Shown one piece after another: positions 19,557 through 26,921 of a DNA stretch of 64,000 bases. Below the pieces are notes generated by a model. The model did not search any database. It had not been told where the DNA came from and was given only the letters and a program-made list of their open reading frames with translations. Every line of letters begins with the position of its first letter. Positions within the stretch are counted from its first letter, which is position 1. The stretch comes from Comamonas testosteroni (GTDB lineage: Bacteria > Pseudomonadota > Gammaproteobacteria > Burkholderiales > Burkholderiaceae_C): positions 992,001 through 1,056,000 of the forward strand of contig NZ_CP043568.1 in the NCBI RefSeq assembly GCF_014076415.1, given 5' to 3'. Position numbers and translations under genes: made by a program.

Positions 19557-19634
19557 CTCACCAAGAAGCAGACGGTGTTTCAGAAGATCGCTGCGTTTGT
19601 GGAGAAGTTCAAGGGTGTGGGCGGGCAGGTTTGA
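19557..19634 (+). pseudogene. Orphan C-terminal coding fragment after the IS3 element
   Basis: An open frame without a start encodes LTKKQTVFQKIAAFVEKF and 7 more residues before TGA. It looks like the tail of a gene broken by IS insertion. A GGGCAG/CTGCCC hairpin with TTTT follows at 19623-19646. The family is not recognised. Confidence 0.4.
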
Positions 19635-19758
19635 ATCTGCCCTTTTCTCGCCGGCGAATCCATAGACTGCAAGAATGACAGCAAGGAGGTCGGGGTCGCC
19701 CGTAGGGCTGTGTGCCCCCCATCCTGCAGCGTGACCTGATGGGGTCAAGGCCGAGTTG

Positions 19759-20061
19759 TCATGCAGGCAGTTTGGCTGCAAGCAGTTCGACCTTCTCGAT
19801 ATTGGGCGGAGAACTGAGCAAGGTCGCTGCGTTGGCCATCAAGGCCGCGGCGATCTGGCCGTTCAGATGTGCCTGGCGACCTGCCTCATCAGCAAAGGCA
19901 TCGAACACACCGAATGTCGAAGGGCCAAACTTCAATGCGAACCAGGCCGTGGTGCCGGACTCGGCGTTGGCGAGCGGCAGTGCGCTGGCCAGGAAGTCGG
20001 CAAGCGCAGCCTCCTGGCCGGGTTTAGCTTCGAGGCGAACAAACAGGGCGAGCTTGGTCAT
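19759..20061 (-). CDS. Putative antibiotic-biosynthesis-type (ABM) monooxygenase
   Basis: 100-aa ABM-fold protein: TKLALFVRLEAKPGQEAALADFL, then an NAESGTTAWFALK strand and FGVFDAFADEAGRQAHL. Homologues act as quinol monooxygenases or on small oxidised aromatics or aldehydes. The ATG at 20061 has AAAGGA upstream. It is divergent from the GlxA-type regulator, with two palindromes between them, so control by that regulator is likely. Substrate cannot be inferred. Confidence 0.82.
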   Translation of the reverse strand: MTKLALFVRLEAKPGQEAALADFLASALPLANAESGTTAWFALKFGPSTFGVFDAFADEAGRQAHLNGQIAAALMANAATLLSSPPNIEKVELLAAKLPA

Positions 20062-20107
20062 GCTGTATTCCTTTGGGTAAATGGAAAAGTGGCTGAAGGG
20101 ATCGACG

Positions 20108-20119
20108 AGACTGCAGTCT
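20108..20119. promoter_or_regulatory. Perfect 12-bp palindrome between ABM gene and regulator
   Basis: AGACTGCAGTCT lies about 47 bp upstream of the ABM ATG, a plausible operator position. Confidence 0.4.
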
Positions 20120-20145
20120 AAGTCTGCATGAAAGACATCTCCAGT

Positions 20146-20178
20146 GGCAATAATGACAACATTGATATCATTGTTGCC
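20146..20178. promoter_or_regulatory. 33-bp inverted repeat abutting the regulator ATG
   Basis: Arms GGCAATAATGA and TCATTGTTGCC (10 of 11 complementary) are separated by 11 bp. The right arm ends immediately before the ATG at 20179. This looks like an autoregulatory operator if translation begins at 20179. Confidence 0.5.
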
Positions 20179-21174
20179 ATGAAACTCCACCTCCTTGTTT
20201 GTGATGGCGTGTTTGATCTGGGGCTTGCGGCGCTCACTGACACAGTGGGCTTAGCCAATGCGATGGCGGGCTCGCTGCCACAGGCTCCCGGGCACATAGA
20301 GCTCACGCTGGTGGGCGTGCGGCGTCGCATCCGAACTGCGCAAGGCTTGACGGTCCCCGTGGTCACTGCGCATGGTGTGCCCGAACCAGACGTCGTGCTC
20401 GTGCCAGCGTTTGGCGACAAGATGCCTGACACGCTCTCGGCTCGGCTCACACGCCCCGATGTGCCCGATGCGGTCGCGGCGCTACAGCAGTGGTCCACCG
20501 CTGGCGCGCACCTTGGTGCCGCTTGCTCCGGTAGTTTCTTGCTTGCAGAGAGTGGCCTGCTTGATGGGCATCGTGCAACGACGTCATGGTGGCTGGGGCC
20601 GATGTTTCGGCAGCGGTATCCGAACGTCACGCTGGACGAGTCACGCATGATCGTGAACTCGACACGCTTCACCACCGCGGGTGCCGCTTTGGCCCACGTC
20701 GACTTGGCCTTGCGCATCATCCGGGGGCGCAGTCCGGCGCTGGCGGCCCTGGTGGCACGCTATCTGCTGGTCGAGACACGCAGTTCGCAAGCCGAGTTCG
20801 TGATTCCCGACCACCTTGCGCATGCTGACCCGATGGTGGAGCGCTTCGAGTGCTGGGCCAGACGTCGGCTCGCGCAGGGGTTCTCGCTGGCCGAGGCGGC
20901 CAGCGCCGCGGGCACAAGCGAGCGCACCTTGGCCCGGCGGCTGCAAAGCGTTTTGGGAAAGACACCGCTGTCGTATTTCCAGGACCTGCGCGTGGAGCAT
21001 GCCGTCCATCTCTTGCGCACCGGGAACGCCAGCGTCGACCAGGTCGCCGCACAGGTCGGGTACTCGGATGGGGTGACCCTGCGGGCCCTGTTGCGCCGCA
21101 AGCTGGGCCGGGGTGTCAGGGAGTTGCGACGCGGTGGGGCGTTGTTGCATAAATCGCTGCGCCACAGGCCGTAG
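20179..21174 (+). CDS. GlxA-type AraC-family regulator, C-terminus altered by an IS
   Basis: 331-aa regulator with an N-terminal DJ-1/PfpI-like domain (AALTDTVGLAN start; nucleophile-elbow-like GAACSGSF, about 118) and two C-terminal AraC helix-turn-helix units (LAEAASAAGTSERTLARRLQ and VDQVAAQVGYSDGVTLRALLRR). ATG 20179 matches the family N-terminus; an in-frame ATG at 20128 would add 17 residues and contain the palindrome. The IS5 element begins at 21138, so the last 12 or so residues (LLHKSLRHRP) are encoded by IS DNA. Both DNA-binding helices remain, so activity may survive. Confidence 0.85.
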   Translation: MKLHLLVCDGVFDLGLAALTDTVGLANAMAGSLPQAPGHIELTLVGVRRRIRTAQGLTVPVVTAHGVPEPDVVLVPAFGDKMPDTLSARLTRPDVPDAVAALQQWSTAGAHLGAACSGSFLLAESGLLDGHRATTSWWLGPMFRQRYPNVTLDESRMIVNSTRFTTAGAALAHVDLALRIIRGRSPALAALVARYLLVETRSSQAEFVIPDHLAHADPMVERFECWARRRLAQGFSLAEAASAAGTSERTLARRLQSVLGKTPLSYFQDLRVEHAVHLLRTGNASVDQVAAQVGYSDGVTLRALLRRKLGRGVRELRRGGALLHKSLRHRP

Positions 21175-22155
21175 GCTTGTGGCATGAGCAAGCCCCGTTA
21201 CCGCACCACCAATTGGAAGCAATACAACGCTGCGCTTAAAGCGCGGGGTTCGTTGTCCATCTGGCTGGACAAGCGCATGTCTTGGTTTGCCGCTACTAGC
21301 GGCAAACGCGGGCGAAGCCCGAAGTTCTCAGATGCAGCCATCCAATTTTGTTTGACGCTCAAAAACCTGTTTGGCCTGGCGCTCCGGCAAACCACGGGCC
21401 TGGTGCAGTCGGTGCTTGAACTGTGTGGCCTTGCATGGCCAGTACCAGACTTCAGTACACTGTGCCGGCGGCAGCTTGAGCTGAATGTTCAGGTGCCGTA
21501 CACACGCAGCCAAGCAGGGCTGCACTTGTTGGTGGACTCTACAGGGATCAAGTTCTTGGGCGAAGGCGAGTGGAAATGCAAAAAGCATGGCCCAGAGCGC
21601 CGACGCCAGTGGCGCAAGCTGCACATTGGCATCGATGCTCAAACATTGCAGATACGAGCCATCTGCGTGACCTCCAACAATGTGAGCGATGCTTCAGTGC
21701 TGCCCGACTTGCTGCAGCAGTTACCCGAGGATGAGGCGCTTGAGAGCCTGACAGGTGATGGTGCCTACGATACGCAGCCAGTCCATGAAGCAGTCATCAG
21801 GCGTGGAGCTATGCCAGTCATCCCACCTCGAAAGAATGCCCAAATCCGCAAGGGCAGCGTCTTTGTGCATCGCAATGCGGCGATTGCCGCATGCAGAAGA
21901 TTGGGACGAGGTCTCTGGAAACGCTGGAGTGGCTACCACCGGCGAAGCTTGGTGGAAACCAAGATGAACTGCATCAAGCGACTAGGTGAGCGGGTGATGG
22001 CCAGAACCTTTGAGCGCCAAGTCAACGAGCTGCATATTCGGGCAGCCATATTGAATCGATTCACTGAACTGGGCCGTCCTCAGACGGCAGCCGTGGCCTA
22101 GCCACGGCTGGGGTTTGGTGCAACTCGTCTCAAACTTGATTTGTGCAACAACGCC
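21138..22155. mobile_element. IS5-family insertion sequence
   Basis: About 1.02 kb bounded by inverted repeats GGCGTTGTTGCATAAATC (left) and GGCGTTGTTGCACAAATC (right, minus strand), one mismatch in 18. It is inserted at the 3' end of the GlxA-type regulator. No unambiguous target duplication is seen. Confidence 0.9.
21184..22101 (+). CDS. IS5-family transposase
   Basis: 305-aa intact DDE transposase. N-terminal domain (MSKPRYRTTNWKQYN...), then catalytic residues in LLVDSTGIK, LTGDGAYDT and the Glu of RRSLVETKMNCIKRLG. ATG start 46 bp inside the left end. No frameshift, so the element may still be mobile. Confidence 0.93.
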   Translation: MSKPRYRTTNWKQYNAALKARGSLSIWLDKRMSWFAATSGKRGRSPKFSDAAIQFCLTLKNLFGLALRQTTGLVQSVLELCGLAWPVPDFSTLCRRQLELNVQVPYTRSQAGLHLLVDSTGIKFLGEGEWKCKKHGPERRRQWRKLHIGIDAQTLQIRAICVTSNNVSDASVLPDLLQQLPEDEALESLTGDGAYDTQPVHEAVIRRGAMPVIPPRKNAQIRKGSVFVHRNAAIAACRRLGRGLWKRWSGYHRRSLVETKMNCIKRLGERVMARTFERQVNELHIRAAILNRFTELGRPQTAAVA

Positions 22156-22245
22156 GGCTTGAGAAAGAACACGCAGCAACTGCACACCCTATTTGCCTTG
22201 GCGAACTTGTGGATGGCCCGTGGTCGCTTGCTAGAAAACAACTAA
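22156..22245 (+). pseudogene. Relic of a second IS5-type transposase (C-terminus)
   Basis: Directly outside the IS5 right end an open frame reads GLRKNTQQLHTLFALANLWM followed by 9 residues and TAA, a typical IS5-family transposase tail. The intact IS5 ends with a different C-terminus, so this belongs to another element that it interrupted. Confidence 0.65.
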
Positions 22246-22273
22246 TCCAAGTCTGTTACGGGCACTTAAAAAG

Positions 22274-22302
22274 CAAGAAGCCCGCGTTTCGCGGGCTTCT
22301 TG
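22274..22302. terminator. Strong hairpin downstream of the relic transposase
   Basis: Perfect 13-bp stem CAAGAAGCCCGCG / CGCGGGCTTCTTG with a 3-nt loop. It lacks a long T tail on either strand, so it may be a terminator or a structured IS end. Confidence 0.55.
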
Positions 22303-22376
22303 AGGGGCAGAGGTGAGCGAACCTCACGCTCGTTCAAGCACTGTGACGCTTGGAATCGGGTTATGCAGAGGCTCCC

Positions 22377-22433
22377 TAGTGCAACCTTGGCTTTGAATGC
22401 GGGACTGTGCTTGCGTCGTGATTTGATAGTCAT
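22377..22433 (-). pseudogene. 5' fragment of an IS3-family orfA
   Basis: The minus strand encodes MTIKSRRKHSPAFKAKVAL, the characteristic start of many IS3-family OrfA proteins, preceded by GGAGAG. After 19 residues similarity stops, so only the gene start survives. Confidence 0.6.
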
Positions 22434-22562
22434 AGATCTCTCCAAGTTCGGCCTGCTGTCAGGATATTTTTCCGGGAAGAGATCTCGCTTAGCTACTTGT
22501 TCAAAAAAAACCGGTGCCACTTCTACTGTTCGAGTTGGCTCGCCAAAAATGAGATCGGATCA

Positions 22563-24962
22563 CTAGAAAGTGACTCCGAGCCGGAGGTAATAGTAAGCGC
22601 CGTTATATCCGAAAGGTGCGTATTGGGAATAGCGAATCACCTTGCCCGACCCCACTAGGCTATCCTCTGTCTGCCCCCACTCCTTGGGCTTAGCATTCAA
22701 CAAATTGACTGCCCCCAAAGCCAGGGTAACGTCCTTCCCCAGCCGGTAGGACAATTCGGTATCAAGTGTCCACCGGGCGGCAAAGCTGACCTTTTCGTAA
22801 CCCTTTACGCTGGAAAAGCTGCCGAAGCGGTTCAGGTTCATGACAATGCCGTAGTCGCCGACCGTGTATTTTGACCAGAATTTGAATGAGTCGGTCGGTT
22901 GCCCGCCTTCCATCAGCACCCGTGTAAAGGGGTCCAGAATCAGGTCGGTCATCTGTACTCCGAGGATGCCGGGTGCCTGATTGACCTGGGTGATGCGGGT
23001 TTTGCTGCGCTGATAGGCCGCTACAAGCTTTAGTCTGCCCCCATGCTCGAAGTTGTACTTATATTCCAAACGCAGATCGAAACCTTGGGTCCGCGTCGAG
23101 ATTGCATTGGTGAAATAAACTGCGCCGTCAACATTGTTCTGTGCAAGGATGGCCACTGCCTGGGGGCTGAGTGAGGCCATGTTCCAGCCCGCGATATAGC
23201 CGGTTGGCATGATTCGATCCGAAATGTCGGTAACGAAGTAGTCTGCACTGGCAGTTAATTGGGACGATGGCTGGAAAACCATGCCGAGTGTCATGTGGTT
23301 AGATTTTTCGGGCTTAAGGTCGGTCGCCCCCAAGGCGCGCGCCACCGGATGGTCGACCGCATAGTTGCCCCAGAACTGGGCCGCATCATCGCTGCTGTTG
23401 CGATAACTGCCTGTGTAGGAGAAATGGCTTTGCGACAGCGACGGTGCACGAAACCCTGTGCTGGTGCTGGCGCGCAACAGCAGATCGTCGTTGGCGCGAT
23501 AGCGCAATGCCAGTTTGCCGTTAATCGTCGATCCAAAATCACTGTAATACTCGTACCGCGCAGCGGTGTCGAGTATCAGGCGGTCCGAAAGAGCAAGCTT
23601 CAAGTCGCCATATAGTGAGTGGGCTTGGCGGCCGGCCGAAGTCGCGTTTTCGGGACTAAATCCTGGCATGCCTTGCGCTCCATATGCATAGTTATTATCC
23701 GGCCCTAGCATGTAGGAAGCCGGTTCGCCCGACAGAATACGGTAATGCTCCTGGCGGAATTCATAACCGCCAGCTAGAGTGTGGCGACCGATCTTCTTGC
23801 TCAGATCGAAATTCACAATTTTCTGGGTGTAGCGCGTCGCCCCGCTGTCAAAGGATGTCGGGGTGGCATTGCCGAGTGAGGTATTCAGGGAATTATTGAC
23901 GTAGAAGTGGTAGTCGTTTTCCCCATGGGTATAGCTCAGATCCCAGCGCATTCCATCGTCCAGCGTTCCCTTAAGGCCCGCGGTAACGGAAAAATCGAGA
24001 ATTTTCGGCTCGATCATCGGCAAGAAACCATTGGGATAGATCGCATGGTTGTTGCGATCATCGTCGGCCCGCCGATAGAAGGCGCCGGCACTGCTGTGAC
24101 GGTGGTCGTACAAGCCGTGGAAATAAAGCGTGGTGTCCCCACGAGGCACTTCGGCATTTAGCGCAAAGAGTGCGTCCTGTGTATGGGCATCGCCGAAATG
24201 GGTATTGATGTGCCCACCATCCTGGGCATCGGGGCCGGCACGGTTGGTCGAGCCGCGATCCCGCCATTCCGTCGTCAAGTTGACAAAACCGTCGCCCGCC
24301 AAGGGCAGTGAGTAGAAGAGGTCGCCTTGGCGGGTTATGCCATCACCGGCACTGGTGGCGCCATAAATCAGGTTTGTCTGGCTGCGCTGACCGTAGCCCT
24401 TGAGGATAATGTTGATGATGCCGGCAATCGCATCGGAGCCATACTGAGCTGCGGCACCGTCGCGCAAGACTTCGACGCGCTCGATTGAATATAGCGGTAT
24501 GGTGTTGAGATCGACGCCGGAACTACCGCGACCGATCGTACCGTTATTGTGTAACAGCGAGCTTTGGTGCAGTCGTTTGCCATTGATCAATACCAGTACC
24601 TGATCTGGGTTTAGTCCACGCAAGGTAAACGGTGGCGCATGGTCGGTGCCGTCGGCAATGCTCGGCTGTGGCGAATTGAAGCCCGGGATTAGCACCGCCA
24701 ACGCACGAATCAGCCCGACTTGCCCGGCGGCTTGCAGCTGCGACGAGGTAATAACGTCGATGGGCACTTCGGCATCCAGCGCATCCCGGTCACCCCCTCG
24801 AGACCCCACCCCTGCCTTGGCTTGGGTTTCTACCTGCAGTAACTGATCGAGCGGCCGTTTGTAGTAGTCGTTGCTTTCCTGAACGGCCTTATCCGCAGCT
24901 GCCGACGTGCTAATCGCCGAACTGATTAGAAAGAACAGAAGCGTGTAAGCGCCTGGCTTCAT
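22563..24962 (-). CDS. TonB-dependent receptor, third gene of a DGC-YfiR operon
   Basis: 799-aa outer-membrane receptor. Signal peptide 1-23 (LLFFLISSAISTSAAA); N-terminal segment with PLDQLLQVETQAKAG; plug domain about 65-185 with VLVLINGKRLHQSS and ERVEVLRDGAAAQYGSDAIAGIINI; barrel about 200-799 ending in aromatic YYYLRLGVTF. The DAIAGIINI motif and overall size fit the family. Its start overlaps the yfiR stop by 4 bp (24959-24962). The ligand cannot be read from the sequence. Coupling to YfiR and a diguanylate cyclase suggests a signalling rather than purely nutritional role (inference). Confidence 0.9.
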   Translation of the reverse strand: MKPGAYTLLFFLISSAISTSAAADKAVQESNDYYKRPLDQLLQVETQAKAGVGSRGGDRDALDAEVPIDVITSSQLQAAGQVGLIRALAVLIPGFNSPQPSIADGTDHAPPFTLRGLNPDQVLVLINGKRLHQSSLLHNNGTIGRGSSGVDLNTIPLYSIERVEVLRDGAAAQYGSDAIAGIINIILKGYGQRSQTNLIYGATSAGDGITRQGDLFYSLPLAGDGFVNLTTEWRDRGSTNRAGPDAQDGGHINTHFGDAHTQDALFALNAEVPRGDTTLYFHGLYDHRHSSAGAFYRRADDDRNNHAIYPNGFLPMIEPKILDFSVTAGLKGTLDDGMRWDLSYTHGENDYHFYVNNSLNTSLGNATPTSFDSGATRYTQKIVNFDLSKKIGRHTLAGGYEFRQEHYRILSGEPASYMLGPDNNYAYGAQGMPGFSPENATSAGRQAHSLYGDLKLALSDRLILDTAARYEYYSDFGSTINGKLALRYRANDDLLLRASTSTGFRAPSLSQSHFSYTGSYRNSSDDAAQFWGNYAVDHPVARALGATDLKPEKSNHMTLGMVFQPSSQLTASADYFVTDISDRIMPTGYIAGWNMASLSPQAVAILAQNNVDGAVYFTNAISTRTQGFDLRLEYKYNFEHGGRLKLVAAYQRSKTRITQVNQAPGILGVQMTDLILDPFTRVLMEGGQPTDSFKFWSKYTVGDYGIVMNLNRFGSFSSVKGYEKVSFAARWTLDTELSYRLGKDVTLALGAVNLLNAKPKEWGQTEDSLVGSGKVIRYSQYAPFGYNGAYYYLRLGVTF

Positions 24963-25510
24963 TGATTGTCTCCCCGCAAGACGTTGGCAATCGACAGTAA
25001 CGGGGCTCCGATCTTGAGGCCGGACTTGACGGCGGCAGCGTGATTGATCTTGATTCGGGGGTTTTGCTCGACGAAATCGAGCTGAATGATACCCCCGCCC
25101 TCAGCAAAACCCTTGATTTCGCTAATTGTCAAAATACCGTGCTTCTGGGCGTAGCCTATTGCGGCAAGACGAGCTGAATAACTGGTCAGCGTGATAAACA
25201 GCACATCGGTTTCACCGACTTGTTCAAGCCGGTTTGCGTAGCGCAACTCGATGGGTTTGTTATGAATTCGTTTATCCTGATACAAATGATCTAGCAACTG
25301 ACCGAAAGGGTTGTCGTCGAGCAACGTTATGACGAACTTGTCGCGCGGCTTCACCGGCCACTCAATATAACTGGCGAAGCGACCAATGAATACTGCCTCC
25401 AGTTTTCGCTCCACGTCACTTGCCCAAGTCACCGAGGCCTGCATGAGTATAAGCAAGGCTGCCATCCATAATTTACTCAGCAAGACTCTCACTCCAATAT
25501 CGACCGTCAT
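24959..25510 (-). CDS. YfiR-family (DUF4154) periplasmic protein
   Basis: 183-aa protein with a signal peptide (LLSKLWMAALLILMQASVTWA) and the DUF4154 fold: VERKLEAVFIGRFASYIEWP, then DNPFGQLLDHL, TDVLFITLTSYSARL, GILTISEIKGFAEGGGIIQL and KINHAAAVKSGLKIGAPLLSIA. In Pseudomonas aeruginosa YfiR is a periplasmic repressor of the diguanylate cyclase YfiN. Here it overlaps both the cyclase (25507-25510) and the receptor by ATGA-type overlaps. No Cys is seen in the mature region, so the redox control known for P. aeruginosa YfiR is unlikely. Confidence 0.88.
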   Translation of the reverse strand: MTVDIGVRVLLSKLWMAALLILMQASVTWASDVERKLEAVFIGRFASYIEWPVKPRDKFVITLLDDNPFGQLLDHLYQDKRIHNKPIELRYANRLEQVGETDVLFITLTSYSARLAAIGYAQKHGILTISEIKGFAEGGGIIQLDFVEQNPRIKINHAAAVKSGLKIGAPLLSIANVLRGDNQ

Positions 25511-26766
25511 GCCAAGGCATGACGGTTACGCCCCATATTTTTGGCGCGGTACAATGCTTGATCAGCTGCATAAATCCACTGTTCAATGGAATTATTTTCT
25601 TGCGGCGTTGTGGAAAACACCCCTAGGCTCACCGATACGTTCATGAACTCCCCAGGTGCATACTCGATCCTGCGTTCTTCCACGGCCAGGCGAATTCGCT
25701 CGGCAACGGCCACAGTGGTTTCCGACGTACCGCCATCGCAGAGCACAATAAACTCCTCGCCTCCAAAACGCGCGGCTAGATCATATTCACGAGCGCTGGC
25801 CTGCAATATGGAGGCAATTTCCCTGATAACCTTATCGCCAACAGGGTGCCCGTAGCGGTCATTGACGTGCTTGAAAAAATCGATATCCAACATTATCACG
25901 CCCAAGGCTTCCCTCTTGCGATAGGCGCGCGTCGCCATGGTTCGCATGGTTTCAATGGCATGGCGGCGATTGGCTAGGCCTGTGAGCGGATCGGTTGTCG
26001 CCAATTTACTCAGGCGCTCGTCACGCTCGCTAATCTCCGCGAGCATGGCGTTGAAGCCCTGATAGAGATCGTCGAACTCATCTCGGCGGCGGGAGTTTAG
26101 TCTGGAATGGTAATTCTTGGTCGCTGCCACTGTCTGCATGGCAGAAATCAAATCTGTGATCGGCTGAGTAAACAAGGCTCGCCATCGCAAGGACAGGAAC
26201 AGAAGCATCACCAGGGTCACGATGGATGCAGTAATTTGCATGTAAATGAAATTACGTATTTTTGTCCAGAGCAACTCTGTATCAGAAACTAGCACCAGCG
26301 AACCGATGGACTTGCCTTCGAAGACAATCGGCAGCCGTACGCTCATATAGTTTTCTTCTATGAGCTCAACGAAATGCTCCTGTGAGCCCAGCTTGTCTGC
26401 TTGATTCAGCCGTTTATCTTGCAGTGCTAGCTTCAACAATTGCTCTGTCTCCCCTGCCAGCTTGAGGGAGCGATGTTCGGCCAGCGTCTGCCCGGATTCG
26501 TCGTTGACTGCGGCAAATAGGATGTGTGGGTCGGCATGCAAGGGCGCCAACATGTTTCTCGCACTGGCGGAATCGCTGAAAGCCAATGCGGCACGCATGT
26601 TTTCGCTGACGATGGCTGAAATTTGGTGCAAAACACGCAATGATGCTTTCGATTCACTGACATAAGTCGAATAAATCGCAATGATTGAGGATGTCAGCAA
26701 CGCAAGCGCAGCGCTTAGACCAAGCAAAACAATCAGCTTGTGGCGAATGGACAATCGATCAAACAT
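25507..26766 (-). CDS. YfiN-like membrane diguanylate cyclase
   Basis: 419-aa protein with helix about 12-32, CHASE8-like periplasmic domain about 35-160, second helix about 165-188, HAMP about 190-245 and GGDEF domain about 255-415. The active site is GGEEF and the inhibitory I-site REYD sits exactly 5 residues upstream, so the enzyme should be active and product-inhibited. Topology matches YfiN/TpbB, the target of YfiR. It is the first gene of the three-gene overlapping operon. Confidence 0.92.
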   Translation of the reverse strand: MFDRLSIRHKLIVLLGLSAALALLTSSIIAIYSTYVSESKASLRVLHQISAIVSENMRAALAFSDSASARNMLAPLHADPHILFAAVNDESGQTLAEHRSLKLAGETEQLLKLALQDKRLNQADKLGSQEHFVELIEENYMSVRLPIVFEGKSIGSLVLVSDTELLWTKIRNFIYMQITASIVTLVMLLFLSLRWRALFTQPITDLISAMQTVAATKNYHSRLNSRRRDEFDDLYQGFNAMLAEISERDERLSKLATTDPLTGLANRRHAIETMRTMATRAYRKREALGVIMLDIDFFKHVNDRYGHPVGDKVIREIASILQASAREYDLAARFGGEEFIVLCDGGTSETTVAVAERIRLAVEERRIEYAPGEFMNVSVSLGVFSTTPQENNSIEQWIYAADQALYRAKNMGRNRHALA

Positions 26767-26921
26767 CGTCCAATTTTATCGACCAACAGGTTGATGCAGA
26801 ACAGGTTAACGATGCCAATTTACAGCCAATGACTGCTCTACGGAAAAGCAGTCATCGGTATTTCCATAGCAAGCGCTCACAATTATCATGAACCCGCTGT
26901 TCGCGACCACGCGCCGGATGA

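Larger units (their letters stand above)
22246..22562. other. IS-scar region before the TonB receptor
   Basis: No intact gene. It holds a hairpin at 22274-22302, an IS3 orfA fragment at 22377-22433 and otherwise AT-rich sequence. The receptor stop codon is at 22563. Confidence 0.5.

Noticed and set aside
22266..22520. 84-aa minus-strand ORF as a real gene
   Set aside because: Only a 19-residue IS3 OrfA start is recognisable; the rest is read-through of IS scar sequence and a hairpin.
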